Shown: positions 50,294-59,354, counted from the first letter of the stretch. The stretch is 64,000 bases of DNA from Paenibacillus sedimenti (GCF_014534655.1 NZ_JACVVD010000011.1:62001-126000); one strand, 5' to 3'. The notes: generated from the sequence alone by a model not told the origin. A program made the numbers and translations.

Positions 50294-50398
50294 AGACCCA
50301 CCTCCACCCCGAATGTTCGATTTAACCATTATAGCAAAGACTGTGATTTCTTGCCTGAGTCGTCCTATTTTTGTGGTGGAAATTTCCAATTTCAGAAA

Positions 50399-50428
50399 TG
50401 AGTAGAATTTTCAGAAAAGATTATACTA
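50399..50428 (+). promoter_or_regulatory. Sigma-G-like promoter of the second SASP gene
   Basis: TGAGTA (50399-50404), 17 bp, TATACTA (50422-50428), about 24 bp before the ATG. The layout matches that found at the other SASP gene. Confidence 0.65.
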
Positions 50429-50451
50429 CCTATTACTGGAGGTGATAACAG

Positions 50452-50679
50452 ATGGCAGCAGGACAATCCCGCGGCAGCAACCAACTCGTGGTTCCACAAG
50501 CTAATCAAGCTTTAGACCAATTGAAGTATGAAGTTGCTCAAGAATTGGGTATTCAAATTCCTCAAGATGGCTACATGGGCTTCATGGCTACTCGCGATGC
50601 AGGTGCAATCGGGGGTAACATCACTCGTCGTCTCGTCCAAATTGCTGAACAGCAACTAGCTGGTAAATTCAGCAGATAA
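50452..50679 (+). CDS. Alpha/beta-type small acid-soluble spore protein, second copy
   Basis: Spore DNA-binding protein of 75 aa. Same motifs as the paralogue at 37968 (KYEVAQELGI and ATRDAGAIGGNITRRLVQIAEQ). It differs at about ten positions, chiefly SRGSNQLVVPQANQ against SRSSNVLVVPQASQ and the last residues LAGKFSR. TGGAGGTGA precedes the ATG. Confidence 0.97.
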   Translation: MAAGQSRGSNQLVVPQANQALDQLKYEVAQELGIQIPQDGYMGFMATRDAGAIGGNITRRLVQIAEQQLAGKFSR

Positions 50680-50763
50680 TTGCTTTTCCCTATACTTACG
50701 CACAAGGGCTTTCTCTTAAGTTGCTTTCACTTAGGAGTAAGCTCTTCTTATTTGAAGTCCGCG

Positions 50764-50798
50764 AAAAAAAGCCCTCCGTTCTTCAAAACGGAAGGGCA
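50764..50798 (-). terminator. Terminator of the iron-siderophore binding protein gene
   Basis: Minus strand GCCCTTCCGTT ... AACGGAGGGC followed by TTTTTTT, after the stop at 50809. Confidence 0.82.
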
Positions 50799-50808
50799 TC
50801 CTCATGTA

Positions 50809-51801
50809 TTACGGTTTCACATCATAGATTTTGTAGAGGTCATCCAGCATAATATTCGCCGCTTTTACGCCCCCTGCAGTATTCCATGTTACATCGTTCA
50901 CTTTGATCAGCTTGTTCTCTTTAACAACCTTAAGGTTTTTCCAAAGCGGATCGTTCATCCATTCTTCCTCTTGCTTCGTTCCCTTGCCGTCTCCGGTTTC
51001 ATAAGTAAAGTAAAATACCTTATCCGCAGCATCCAGCTCCGTCAAACGTTCTTTTGTAATGTCTTCGAACGCTTTCTCATCACTTTTTGCATCGGAACGT
51101 ACAATCCCGATCTGTTTAAAGATAACGCCTGAGAACATATCCCCGTAATAATATCTGGTTTTGCCGCCCATAAAACGGACAACGGCAGCTTTTTCTTTCA
51201 GCTTGTCGCCGGCTTTGCTTTTGAAATCCTCAATGCGCTTATCGAAAGCAGCGATCACTTTATCGCCTTCCGCTTTCTTATTAACGGTTTCGGCATACAG
51301 TTTAAAGTTATTTTTCCATTCGCCGCGCAATGTTTCCGAGAAAACGGTTGGCGCAATCGCTTTTAACTGCTCATAAATCTTCTCCTGGCGTAATTTGTTG
51401 CCGATGATCAAATCCGGCTTCAGGGACGCAATTACTTCCAGGTTAGGCTGTGCTTCTTTGCCAAGCACCGTTACACCCTGCATGTCTGCTTTAATATGAT
51501 CATACCAAGGGTTCCCAGTGAAAGAGTCTACAGCGCCTACAGGCTTGATGCCTAGTGCCAACAGAGCTTCTGTTCCTTCATTCGTCAAAATAACGACGCG
51601 CTGCGGATTCGCCGGAACGGCCGATTCACCCATCGCGTGCTTAATTGTACGTGGGCCTTCAGCCTTTGCCGAAGGTGCTGCGGATGCCGATGGCTGGGCG
51701 CCTGGCTTCTCTCCACATGCACTTAATACCATAGTTAATACCAACATGACAGCCAGAAGAGCCCATCCTCTTCCCGGCTTGAATTTTCTTTGCGCTAACA
51801 T
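50809..51801 (-). CDS. Iron-siderophore ABC transporter substrate-binding lipoprotein
   Basis: Binding lipoprotein of 330 aa of the FhuD/FecB type. Lipobox LSAC near residue 29, then NPQRVVILTNEGTEALLALGIKPVGA and PNLEVIASLKPDLIIGNKL, the usual first-lobe motifs. GGGGGG lies before the ATG at 51801. Encoded divergently from two FecCD permeases and an ATPase, with a Fur box in the shared promoter region; iron repression is expected. The siderophore is not predictable. Confidence 0.92.
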   Translation of the reverse strand: MLAQRKFKPGRGWALLAVMLVLTMVLSACGEKPGAQPSASAAPSAKAEGPRTIKHAMGESAVPANPQRVVILTNEGTEALLALGIKPVGAVDSFTGNPWYDHIKADMQGVTVLGKEAQPNLEVIASLKPDLIIGNKLRQEKIYEQLKAIAPTVFSETLRGEWKNNFKLYAETVNKKAEGDKVIAAFDKRIEDFKSKAGDKLKEKAAVVRFMGGKTRYYYGDMFSGVIFKQIGIVRSDAKSDEKAFEDITKERLTELDAADKVFYFTYETGDGKGTKQEEEWMNDPLWKNLKVVKENKLIKVNDVTWNTAGGVKAANIMLDDLYKIYDVKP

Positions 51802-51856
51802 GCAGTTCCCCCCATGAATGTCTTGTTGTTATGTACACTACTTATGTGCAATTTAT

Positions 51857-51875
51857 GATAACGATTATCATTATC
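51857..51875. promoter_or_regulatory. Fur box, binding-protein side
   Basis: GATAACGATTATCATTATC agrees with the 19-bp Fur consensus GATAATGATAATCATTATC at 17 positions. It lies upstream of the lipoprotein gene. Confidence 0.82.
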
Positions 51876-51921
51876 TTTCATATAGTACTGGATTGAAAAG
51901 CAGGTTGTCAATCATTTTCGT

Positions 51922-51940
51922 GATAATGATTCTCATGATC
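51922..51940. promoter_or_regulatory. Fur box, permease side
   Basis: GATAATGATTCTCATGATC agrees with the Fur consensus at 16 of 19 positions. It lies 68 bp before the first permease start. Both divergent units are therefore likely iron-repressed. Confidence 0.78.
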
Positions 51941-52007
51941 ATTGACATCCAGTGACTCTACTTATTAAAATGAATAAAGCAACTACTTGGGAAGCAGGCA
52001 TCTATCC

Positions 52008-53027
52008 ATGAAATACTCCGACAGGGAACGAACGAATAACTTCTATAGAAGTATTGGTCTTATCGCAGCTTGCTGCTGCTTAATCTTATTGATGATTGCT
52101 AGTATCATGTTCGGGCTTCATACATTTACGTGGAATCAAATCCTTGAATCTTTTAGACATTTCGATCAATCTAATGATGCGATTATTATCCAGTCGGTTA
52201 GAATCCCCAGAGCGCTGATCGCTGCACTGGTTGGAGGAAGCTTGGCGGTTGCCGGAGCGCTTATGCAAGCCATTACACGTAATCCGTTAGCATCCCCAAG
52301 CATCTTCGGCATTAATTCCGGCGCAGCCTTTGCTATCGTACTCTCGGTCGGCTTCTTCAATGTGTCAAGTCTTACGCAATTTGTCTGGATCGCTTTTCTG
52401 GGTGCAGCTGTGAGTTCATCTCTCGTTTATGGACTGGGGTCATTAGGCCGTGATGGATTGACGCCGATGAAAATTACGCTCGCCGGTTCAGCCATGACTG
52501 CTTTTTTTGGTGCGCTGACCCAAGGCATACTGCTGGCTAACGGCAAAGCCTTTGATCAAGTTCTATACTGGCTCGTCGGCTCGATTGAAGGGCGTACAAT
52601 GGCCATGCTCCAATCCGTGTATCCTTATATTCTCGTTGCGTGGATCGGAGCTATTGTTCTTTCTCCTCATATTAACGTGTTATCGATGGGCGATGATGTC
52701 GCCAAAGGCCTTGGACAACGGACCGTATTCATTAAATTCATTACAGCAGTTATCATCGTCATCCTGGCTGGAGGCTCTGTAGCTGTCGCCGGTCCTATCG
52801 TATTCGTAGGCATTATTATCCCGCATATCGTCCGCTTTCTGGTTGGCATCGATTACCGGTGGGTCATTCCGTACTGTGCGATTTTAGGCGGAATTCTGCT
52901 TGTAGGGGCCGACATCGCGGCCCGGTTTATCGTCATGCCGAAAGAAGTTCATGTTGGCGTAACGACGGCTATACTCGGTGTTCCCTTCTTCATCTATATC
53001 GCTCGCAAAGGGGGACTACTGAAATGA
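52008..53027 (+). CDS. Iron-siderophore ABC permease (FecCD family)
   Basis: Permease of 339 aa with about nine helices. FecCD motifs RIPRALIAALVGGSLAVAGALMQAITRNPLASPSIFGINSGAAFA, GAIVLSPHINVLSMGDDVAKGLG and GPIVFVGIIIPHIVRFLVG are visible. ATG at 52008 preferred over a TTG seven codons upstream that lacks a clear ribosome site. The stop overlaps the next gene's start (ATGA). Works with the second permease, the ATPase and the divergent lipoprotein. Confidence 0.93.
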   Translation: MKYSDRERTNNFYRSIGLIAACCCLILLMIASIMFGLHTFTWNQILESFRHFDQSNDAIIIQSVRIPRALIAALVGGSLAVAGALMQAITRNPLASPSIFGINSGAAFAIVLSVGFFNVSSLTQFVWIAFLGAAVSSSLVYGLGSLGRDGLTPMKITLAGSAMTAFFGALTQGILLANGKAFDQVLYWLVGSIEGRTMAMLQSVYPYILVAWIGAIVLSPHINVLSMGDDVAKGLGQRTVFIKFITAVIIVILAGGSVAVAGPIVFVGIIIPHIVRFLVGIDYRWVIPYCAILGGILLVGADIAARFIVMPKEVHVGVTTAILGVPFFIYIARKGGLLK

Positions 53028-54073
53028 GCCGTCCAAGCCGCTATGTGTCATTAAGAAGTAAAGGCTTCTCTTTTTTAATCAGTAAAAAATCGATTGCGGT
53101 TTCCCTCCTTCTGCTGATTGCCGTCATCGTCGTGATGATTCTAAGCACTGGAATTGGCAGCATAGCTATCAAACCTGCTGAGGTCGTTCGCGCCGTTTTC
53201 GGATATAGCACTGACTCGAACAATATGATTGTTCGAACCTTGCGCCTACCAAGGGTCATTGTTGCCGTACTAATTGGTGCTTCCTTGGGCGTAGCCGGTG
53301 CTATCCTGCAGGGTCTGGTGCGCAATTCGCTCACATCACCGGATACGATCGGCACTACAGGCGGCGCAGTATTAGGGGCCGTATCCTTTTTCTTCTTTTT
53401 CTCGGATAAAATCAGCATTCACTGGCTGCCGGTTGTGGCCATTATCGGGGCATTCAGCGCAACGCTGCTGGTTTACGCACTCTCTTGGAGGAACGGAATT
53501 ACGCCGCTTCGGCTTGTGCTTATCGGAACTGGCTTCACCGCTGCCATGAGCTCCATTTCTTATCTCATGATGCTTTCCGGGCCGATCGTACTCGCGAATC
53601 AGTCCCTAACTTTTATGACAGGGAGCATTTATGGAGTCTCCTGGGAAAAAGCCGTCTATCCGCTGCTCCCTTGGGTCAGTCTGCTGATTCCGATCATCTT
53701 CCTTTATTCAAGGCATGTTACGATACAATCGCTCGGTGAAGATATCGCCCGCAGTGTCGGCAGCAGAGTTCAACGCCAACGGTTCTTATTGATCATGCTG
53801 AGCGTAGCTCTCTCCGGGGCTGCCGTCGCCTTTGGCGGAGCCATCAACTTTATAGGACTTATGGCCCCGCATATAGCCCGCAAGTTGGTAGGTCCCAGCT
53901 TTGGCGCCCTTGTCCCGGTTTCCGCTTTGACGGGATCCCTGCTATTATTGCTAGCCGATCTGGCAGGACGGTTCTTATTTCAGCCTCTGGATATTCCAGC
54001 CGGTGTATTCACAGCAGCCATTGGGGCTCCGATTTTCATCTACCTGCTGTACCACAGCAGAAACCGTACTTAA
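53024..54073 (+). CDS. Iron-siderophore ABC permease (FecCD family), second subunit
   Basis: Permease of 349 aa. It has the same motifs as its neighbour: RLPRVIVAVLIGASLGVAGAILQGLVRNSLTSPDTIGTTGGAVLG, HVTIQSLGEDIARSVG and GAINFIGLMAPHIARKLVG. Its ATG lies in the stop codon of the first permease, with AAAGGGGGA upstream; a longer in-frame reading runs over the first gene and is rejected. Confidence 0.93.
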   Translation: MSRPSRYVSLRSKGFSFLISKKSIAVSLLLLIAVIVVMILSTGIGSIAIKPAEVVRAVFGYSTDSNNMIVRTLRLPRVIVAVLIGASLGVAGAILQGLVRNSLTSPDTIGTTGGAVLGAVSFFFFFSDKISIHWLPVVAIIGAFSATLLVYALSWRNGITPLRLVLIGTGFTAAMSSISYLMMLSGPIVLANQSLTFMTGSIYGVSWEKAVYPLLPWVSLLIPIIFLYSRHVTIQSLGEDIARSVGSRVQRQRFLLIMLSVALSGAAVAFGGAINFIGLMAPHIARKLVGPSFGALVPVSALTGSLLLLLADLAGRFLFQPLDIPAGVFTAAIGAPIFIYLLYHSRNRT

Positions 54074-54093
54074 ACAAAAAGGAGAGCACATTC

Positions 54094-54903
54094 ATGATGC
54101 ACGTAACGGCTCTGGAAGCACAATCGCTTCAGTTGACATATGGAGAAAGCACGATCTTCAAAAGTTTGAACCTGCAAATTCCTAAAGGCAAAATTACCGT
54201 CTTTATCGGTAGCAACGGTTGCGGGAAGTCAACGTTGCTGCGATCTCTGGCGAGGCTGTTGAAGCCGAAATCGGGAAGCATTCTGCTCGATAGCTCCGAG
54301 ATCGCCAAACTTACTACCAAAGAAGTAGCCAGACGCATGGCGATCCTGCCGCAGGGTCCGTCTGCTCCAGAAGGACTAACAGTGCTGCAGCTCGTGAAGC
54401 AAGGCCGTTATCCTTATCAGAGCTGGCTCCAGCAGTGGTCCGCTGAGGATGAGATTAAAGTGCAGAATGCGCTTCGCTTAACGAATATGCTGCCTTATAC
54501 CGATCGCAGTGTAGACTCTTTATCCGGCGGTCAGCGCCAAAGAGCCTGGATTGCCATGACATTAGCGCAGGATACGCCTACCATCCTCCTGGATGAGCCT
54601 ACTACTTACCTGGACTTGACCCATCAAATCGAAGTTCTCGACTTGTTGTACGAGTTGAATGAGAACGAGCAGCGTACCATCGTTATGGTGCTGCACGACA
54701 TCAATCTCGCTTGCCGTTACGCCCATCACATCGCAGCCATCAAGGATGGCTCGGTCTATGCGGAAGGTAAGCCTGAAGACATTATTAACGAGAAACTGCT
54801 CCAGGATGTATTCGATATGAAGTGCAATGTCTCCCTTGATCCCATCTTCGGAACGCCAATGTGCATTCCGTTTGGCAAAGGACGCATGCTGTCCCTGGTA
54901 TGA
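54094..54903 (+). CDS. Iron-siderophore ABC ATPase (FecE/FhuC type)
   Basis: ATP-binding subunit of 269 aa. Walker A GSNGCGKSTLL near 40-50, signature LSGGQRQRAWIAMTLAQ near 142, Walker B TILLDEPTTYLD and switch His in VMVLHDINLA. AAAAGGAG precedes the ATG. Last gene of the plus-strand iron operon, closed by a strong terminator. Confidence 0.95.
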   Translation: MMHVTALEAQSLQLTYGESTIFKSLNLQIPKGKITVFIGSNGCGKSTLLRSLARLLKPKSGSILLDSSEIAKLTTKEVARRMAILPQGPSAPEGLTVLQLVKQGRYPYQSWLQQWSAEDEIKVQNALRLTNMLPYTDRSVDSLSGGQRQRAWIAMTLAQDTPTILLDEPTTYLDLTHQIEVLDLLYELNENEQRTIVMVLHDINLACRYAHHIAAIKDGSVYAEGKPEDIINEKLLQDVFDMKCNVSLDPIFGTPMCIPFGKGRMLSLV

Positions 54904-54957
54904 AAAAAGAAGCATCCCGGTCACTAGATGAATGAGTGACCGTGGGATGCTTTTTTA
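54904..54957. terminator. Bidirectional terminator after the iron operon
   Basis: AAGCATCCC-GGTCACT pairs with AGTGACC-(GT)-GGGATGCTT, flanked by A6 and T6 runs on the two sides. Serves the ATPase gene and the convergent 123-aa gene. Confidence 0.86.
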
Positions 54958-54981
54958 AATAAGAAGTATAGGAAATAAGTG

Positions 54982-55353
54982 CTAAACCGTTCTTGCAAAA
55001 TTAGACATGTTATAATTACTTTCCAGTTGAATGCTGGCAGCCAGCACATTCTGCTTGATCGTGAAATCGTACATGATTTCTCCGTGAGTCCAGTTCAATT
55101 TGTACTTCAGCGATTCGATCGCCATTTGTCGGAAGGATTGATACTGCAGCTCCGATAAGCCTTTGATGCTTGCGTTTGGAAGAATGCCCCCTTTGCTCTC
55201 TAATGGTAAATGCTTGATTCCAAACTTCCCGATTACATTATTGCGAATGTGAATAAACACCGTCCCCGAACTCACATGCAATAACTCTTCCTTAATCTCT
55301 CTGAATACCAAATCCACCTGTCTCGCTAATGGAATCTGATCCAAATTCATCAT
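54982..55353 (-). CDS. Protein of unknown function, 123 aa
   Basis: Soluble mixed alpha/beta protein without recognised motif. It contains SSGTVFIHIRNNVIGKFGIKH near 28-48 and KYKLNWTHGEIMYDFTIKQNVL near 84. AAAGGAG precedes two adjacent ATG codons; the second (55350) has better spacing. It is transcribed alone between a terminator and the divergent chemoreceptor gene. No family assigned. Confidence 0.7.
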   Translation of the reverse strand: MMNLDQIPLARQVDLVFREIKEELLHVSSGTVFIHIRNNVIGKFGIKHLPLESKGGILPNASIKGLSELQYQSFRQMAIESLKYKLNWTHGEIMYDFTIKQNVLAASIQLESNYNMSNFARTV

Positions 55354-55545
55354 CTCTCTCCTTTGTTATCATATTTTGTCATATAATGTAACATATGACC
55401 GTAGACCTATTATACTCAGTGCCTTCGTATAATTCAATACACTATTGCCAATATTTTGAATATTTTATGTATTCTTTATCAAATCTTTACATATATCCAA
55501 AACGACTATTCGCCAAATAAGATGAAAATATGTCGAAATGTTGTA

Positions 55546-55572
55546 GAATCTTTCCAGATTCAGTGATATAAT
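55546..55572 (+). promoter_or_regulatory. Promoter of the MCP gene with a palindrome next to the -10
   Basis: TATAAT at 55567-55572, preceded at 55546-55561 by GAATCT-TTCC-AGATTC, a perfect inverted repeat positioned where an operator would lie between -30 and -15. Confidence 0.4.
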
Positions 55573-55635
55573 TTCAAACAAACACCTTAGAATTCTGCAC
55601 ATATTTACATTTTTCGCAGAGGAGTCGGTATTGGA

Positions 55636-56886
55636 ATGGGTAGCATGTCGTTTAGAAAGAAATTACAGCTCGGTTGTTATGCGCTGATTGGATTAAACTC
55701 GATTTTTATGCTAATTGTTACGTTCACAACAGATTGGAACCGCTTACTTGGTATCATTTTCCTAGTCGTTCTGATTGGAGGCAGCTATCCCTTCATCAAA
55801 TGGTTTGAGGGGCAACTAACAGAACCGGTTGCTGATTTGTCCAGAATCGCACTGAACATTGCCAAAGGAGATTTTTCCCAGAAAGTAACCGTAACTTCTG
55901 ACGATACGCTCGGTCAGTTGGGACAATCCTTTAACAAAATGATCGATAAACTGCGGGAAATTCTTAAGGATACAGGCTCGATTTCAAAGCAAGTTTTTCA
56001 AACTAGCCGGGATATTTATACGAAAAATGAAAATTTCCGCTCAGTTCTGGAACAAGTCAGCGTATCCGCTCATGAACTTGCCTCCGGTGCCGGGCAAATC
56101 TCCGAAGAAGTGTCTGGCGTATCGATAACGTCTAAGGACATTGAGATCAAAATCGAGAGCTATGCCGGCTCCGCCAAAGAAATGAAAGCACGTTCGGATC
56201 AAATGATGACGCTTGTAGAAAAAGGACGCACCTCGGTAGAGAGCCAGGGCGCTGGAATGAAGCGAAACGTCGAAGTGACGAAACAAGTATCCGAAACGAT
56301 CGATTTGCTGGCTCGCCAAGCCGCAGGCATCACAAACGTGACGAATTCGATCTCGGAAATTGCAGAGCAAACCAACTTGCTGTCGCTTAATGCCTCTATT
56401 GAAGCAGCCCGTGCCGGCGAGCATGGCAAAGGTTTCGCTGTAGTCGCACAAGAGGTACGCAAGCTGGCTGAAGAGTCGACCTCTCTAACCCGCGAAGTAT
56501 TCGGTTTCGTCAAAAGCATCGAGCAGGGCATTCAAGAAGCGATTCGCAGCATTCAAATTAACGAAGATGTCGTTAAGAAACAAACACTGCTCATCGATCA
56601 GACGGAAATTGTATTCGCCGAAATCGTCGGCAGTGTCGGCTTCATTTCCGAGGAAATTACCCGCTTCGCCGAAGAGAGCGAGCAAATGCTGGCCAGTTCC
56701 GAGCAAATTGCCGCAGCGATGGAAAATATTTCAGCCATCACCGAGCAGTCGGCTGCCGGTACTCAAGAAGTTTCTGCATCCATGAATGAGCAGATCGCTA
56801 CGGTGCAAGGCATTGTCAGCCAAGCCGAAGAGATGACGCGTGTCGTCACGCAATTACAGCAGACGATTCAGATTTTCAAGCTGTAA
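55636..56886 (+). CDS. Methyl-accepting chemotaxis-type signalling protein
   Basis: Protein of 416 aa. Two closely spaced membrane helices (residues about 12-30 and 36-53) are followed by a HAMP domain (LTEPVADLSRIALNIAKGDFSQKV) and a long coiled-coil methyl-accepting domain with the kinase-contact tip IAEQTNLLSLNASIEAARAGEHGKGFAVVAQEVRKLAEES. There is no extracellular sensor domain: the two helices are joined by about five residues, so it probably senses an intracellular or membrane signal. GAGGAG lies before the ATG. No chemotaxis genes are adjacent. Confidence 0.9.
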   Translation: MGSMSFRKKLQLGCYALIGLNSIFMLIVTFTTDWNRLLGIIFLVVLIGGSYPFIKWFEGQLTEPVADLSRIALNIAKGDFSQKVTVTSDDTLGQLGQSFNKMIDKLREILKDTGSISKQVFQTSRDIYTKNENFRSVLEQVSVSAHELASGAGQISEEVSGVSITSKDIEIKIESYAGSAKEMKARSDQMMTLVEKGRTSVESQGAGMKRNVEVTKQVSETIDLLARQAAGITNVTNSISEIAEQTNLLSLNASIEAARAGEHGKGFAVVAQEVRKLAEESTSLTREVFGFVKSIEQGIQEAIRSIQINEDVVKKQTLLIDQTEIVFAEIVGSVGFISEEITRFAEESEQMLASSEQIAAAMENISAITEQSAAGTQEVSASMNEQIATVQGIVSQAEEMTRVVTQLQQTIQIFKL

Positions 56887-56913
56887 CCCATCCCCCACAA
56901 ACACAGAAAATAC

Positions 56914-56952
56914 AAGAAGGCTCCCCTCGATCAACAAGGGAGCCTTCTTTTT
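56914..56952. terminator. Bidirectional terminator between MCP and pepF
   Basis: AAGAAGGCTCCC pairs with GGGAGCCTTCTT, with T-runs toward plus. It abuts the pepF stop codon. Confidence 0.85.
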
Positions 56953-58759
56953 ACGCCTGTACTTTAGCCTCAGTAAGCGCCATGAACTGTTTTACATCTT
57001 CAACCGCCATATCGACGGCGCCCTGCCAGAAATCAGGCTGTGTCAAATCGATGCCGAGATGCTTCTCGCCCAGTTCTTCGACAGTCATGCTGCCCGTATC
57101 TCGAAGCAAAGCAATATACTTTTCTTCGAAGGCTGAACCTTCTTGGACCGCTCTCGCGTAGATCCCTGCGCTAAACAAATAGCCAAACGTGTACGGAAAG
57201 TTATAAAAAGGAACATCCGTCGCGTAAAAATGCAGCTTAGCTGCCCAGAAATGCGGGTGATAGCTGCTTAGCGCATCTTTGTAAGCTACTTTCTGCGCTT
57301 CTACCATCAGCTCGCTCAATCGCTCTGCGCTTACCAGTCCCTGACGACGTTCCTCATAGAAGTTCGTCTCGAAAATGAAACGCGCATGAATGTTCATGAA
57401 GAACGCAATAGCGCGCTGGATTTTATCCTCGAGCAAAATAATGCGCTCTTCATCGGTCGCTGCACTCTTCACGACGGCATCCGCTACAATCATTTCTGCG
57501 AATGTGGATGCTGTTTCCGCGACGTTCATGGCATACTCTTGCGCCAAAGCTGGCATATCGTTCATCACATGCTGGTGATAGCCATGGCCGAGCTCATGAG
57601 CAAGCGTGGATACATTGTTAAGCGTGCCTCCATATGTCATGAAGATCCGGGTCTCTCCCGCCAGAGGGAAAGACGTGCAGAAGCCCCCTGGTCTTTTGCC
57701 TGGACGATCCTCGGCTTCGATCCAGCGATTCTCAAATGCTTGCTCGGAGAATGATGCAAGTTTCGGACTGAAGCGCTCGAATTGATCCACGATCAGCTTC
57801 GCTCCGTCATCGTAGGAGATCTTTTTGGAGGAATCGCCAAGCGGCGCGTCCACGTCGACCCAAGCCAGCTTATCAACGCCAAGCAGCTTCGCTTTGCGGT
57901 TCAAGTAATCAACGAAAATCGACTTATTGCGGTCGATCACTTCCCACATGACGTTGAGCGTTTTCTCTTGCATGCGGTTAATACTAAGCGGCTCTTTATG
58001 TACGTTCTTCCAGCCTCTGTACTTATAGATCTGTAAACGGAATCCGGCCAAATGATTCAAAGCTTCTGCGCAATACTCCGCTTTGTCCGCCCAGGCGTTT
58101 TCCCATTTTTCGAAAAGCTCCAGACGCTCTTCACGGTTTTCCGTATGAAGCTTGTTGAATGCCTGACCTGCGGACAAGTCGACTTGCTCGCCATCAATTT
58201 CAACCGGCATGCGGAATTGACCAACGGTCGTATTATACAAGTCTCCCCACCCATGATAGCCGTCTACGGCTAAATCATTGATTAAGGCTTCCATTTCAGG
58301 AGACAGCTTTTCCTTTGCCAGCGTACGGCGTTCATCCAGTGGGAAGGCGATTACCCGGAAAGGCTCTCCGGCAAGGATCGCTGCCCATACCTCATCGGGA
58401 ATGCCTGTCAGCACTTGATCAAAGTGGGTTAGCGACGATAGATGTTCCGCGAGCAAGCTTTTGACCTGTCCGCCAAGAATGGCCGCTTTTTTATCTTTCT
58501 GATTGTCGGCAAGCAGGCAACCTACGAATGAGTCCGCTTCATGAACGTGTTTCAAATTGCGTTGAAATAATTCTACAATTTCTATTAGAGAAGCCGTATC
58601 CTCTGCGCTTTGCGGTGAAGCCATGCTTCTCACTTTGTCTTGAAATGCGGCGATTGATGACTGCAGCTCCTTTAAAAATGTCGCGAAAGCGGGAGACTCG
58701 CTACCGCCAGGAAAAAAGGAGTCCAAATTCCATGTTTGATTAAGTGGCAATTTCAGCAA
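56951..58759 (-). CDS. Oligoendopeptidase, M3 family (PepF-type)
   Basis: Zinc metallopeptidase of 602 aa of the M3B group, which cleaves short peptides in the cytoplasm. The active site is HELGHGYHQH (HExxH) near residue 385, with the third ligand Glu in AETASTFAEMIVADAVV. A TTG start at 58759 is chosen because it follows AAAGGTGAT at good distance and yields MLKLPLNQTWNLDSFF, a normal family N-terminus; a longer ORF upstream has no ribosome site. Not linked to a peptide transporter here. Confidence 0.92.
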   Translation of the reverse strand: MLKLPLNQTWNLDSFFPGGSESPAFATFLKELQSSIAAFQDKVRSMASPQSAEDTASLIEIVELFQRNLKHVHEADSFVGCLLADNQKDKKAAILGGQVKSLLAEHLSSLTHFDQVLTGIPDEVWAAILAGEPFRVIAFPLDERRTLAKEKLSPEMEALINDLAVDGYHGWGDLYNTTVGQFRMPVEIDGEQVDLSAGQAFNKLHTENREERLELFEKWENAWADKAEYCAEALNHLAGFRLQIYKYRGWKNVHKEPLSINRMQEKTLNVMWEVIDRNKSIFVDYLNRKAKLLGVDKLAWVDVDAPLGDSSKKISYDDGAKLIVDQFERFSPKLASFSEQAFENRWIEAEDRPGKRPGGFCTSFPLAGETRIFMTYGGTLNNVSTLAHELGHGYHQHVMNDMPALAQEYAMNVAETASTFAEMIVADAVVKSAATDEERIILLEDKIQRAIAFFMNIHARFIFETNFYEERRQGLVSAERLSELMVEAQKVAYKDALSSYHPHFWAAKLHFYATDVPFYNFPYTFGYLFSAGIYARAVQEGSAFEEKYIALLRDTGSMTVEELGEKHLGIDLTQPDFWQGAVDMAVEDVKQFMALTEAKVQA

Positions 58760-58914
58760 GCTGATCACCTTTCCTTTCTTTTTTATTAAATCATACTTGA
58801 CACGTAATCGCCAATTGTTCCCAATCTCAGCATTGCTTCTAGATAAAAAGTATGATATCAATTAAATATAGTTCCACAAGGACAATTCGGAACAGGATGG
58901 TGTGATCGTTCATT

Positions 58915-59079
58915 ATGAAACCGTTACAAATTTCACCGGAAACAGCTCAAAAATTAGCCGAACAGCTCAAGGTGCCGCTCGAACATCTGATGCACATGCC
59001 ACAACATATCTTACTTCAAAAATTGGCTGAGCTCGCTAAGGCCTCTTCGCCTGACAGCAGCGATCCGGAAAAGAAGTAA
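58915..59079 (+). CDS. YycC-like small protein
   Basis: Protein of 54 aa beginning MKPLQISPETAQKLAEQLKV and continuing PLEHLMHMPQHILLQKLAEL. I recognise the YycC family of bacilli by the MHMPQHILLQKLAEL stretch. Ends in a short acidic/Ser tail. The function is unknown. A TTC-ATT-ATG context with GGTGTGATC upstream supports the start. Followed closely by the zinc-ribbon-like gene. Confidence 0.8.
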   Translation: MKPLQISPETAQKLAEQLKVPLEHLMHMPQHILLQKLAELAKASSPDSSDPEKK

Positions 59080-59121
59080 CTCTTGATCCCTTTTGCTAAC
59101 ACATGGCCCTATGAGATTATT

Positions 59122-59316
59122 ATGAAGGACGTCTATGTGGCGGAGTGTCCGTTTTGTCATAGCTCTAATGTGCTGTTACCGCTCAAAATCCACGAACTGC
59201 AATCCATTCACGAAGGTAAGAAAAAGCTGCTTGTGTTTCCTTGTTGTCACAATAAGCTGACGCTCGTAGACACAGACCGCGATTATTTATTGGCGGATTG
59301 CGCTATACGAAAGTAA
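59122..59316 (+). CDS. Small Cys-pair (zinc-ribbon-like) protein
   Basis: Protein of 64 aa: MKDVYVAECPFCHSSNVLLP followed by KKKLLVFPCCHNKLTLVD and a C-terminal CAIRK. CPFC and CC pairs suggest zinc binding. A TTG at 59083 gives a 13-residue longer version, and neither has a strong ribosome site; the ATG is preferred since the domain begins there. Lies 42 bp after yycC and 38 bp before the GGDEF gene, so they may form one transcript. Function unknown. Confidence 0.6.
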   Translation: MKDVYVAECPFCHSSNVLLPLKIHELQSIHEGKKKLLVFPCCHNKLTLVDTDRDYLLADCAIRK

Positions 59317-59354
59317 TCACCGTAGCTTCCGGGCTTAAGGAGTAGGTTAGCCCT

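Noticed and set aside
55395..55518. Short ORF beginning ATGACCGTAGACC in the gap before the MCP gene
   Set aside because: No ribosome site, ends after about 40 codons and contains no plausible protein features; the AT-rich gap is better explained as promoter DNA.
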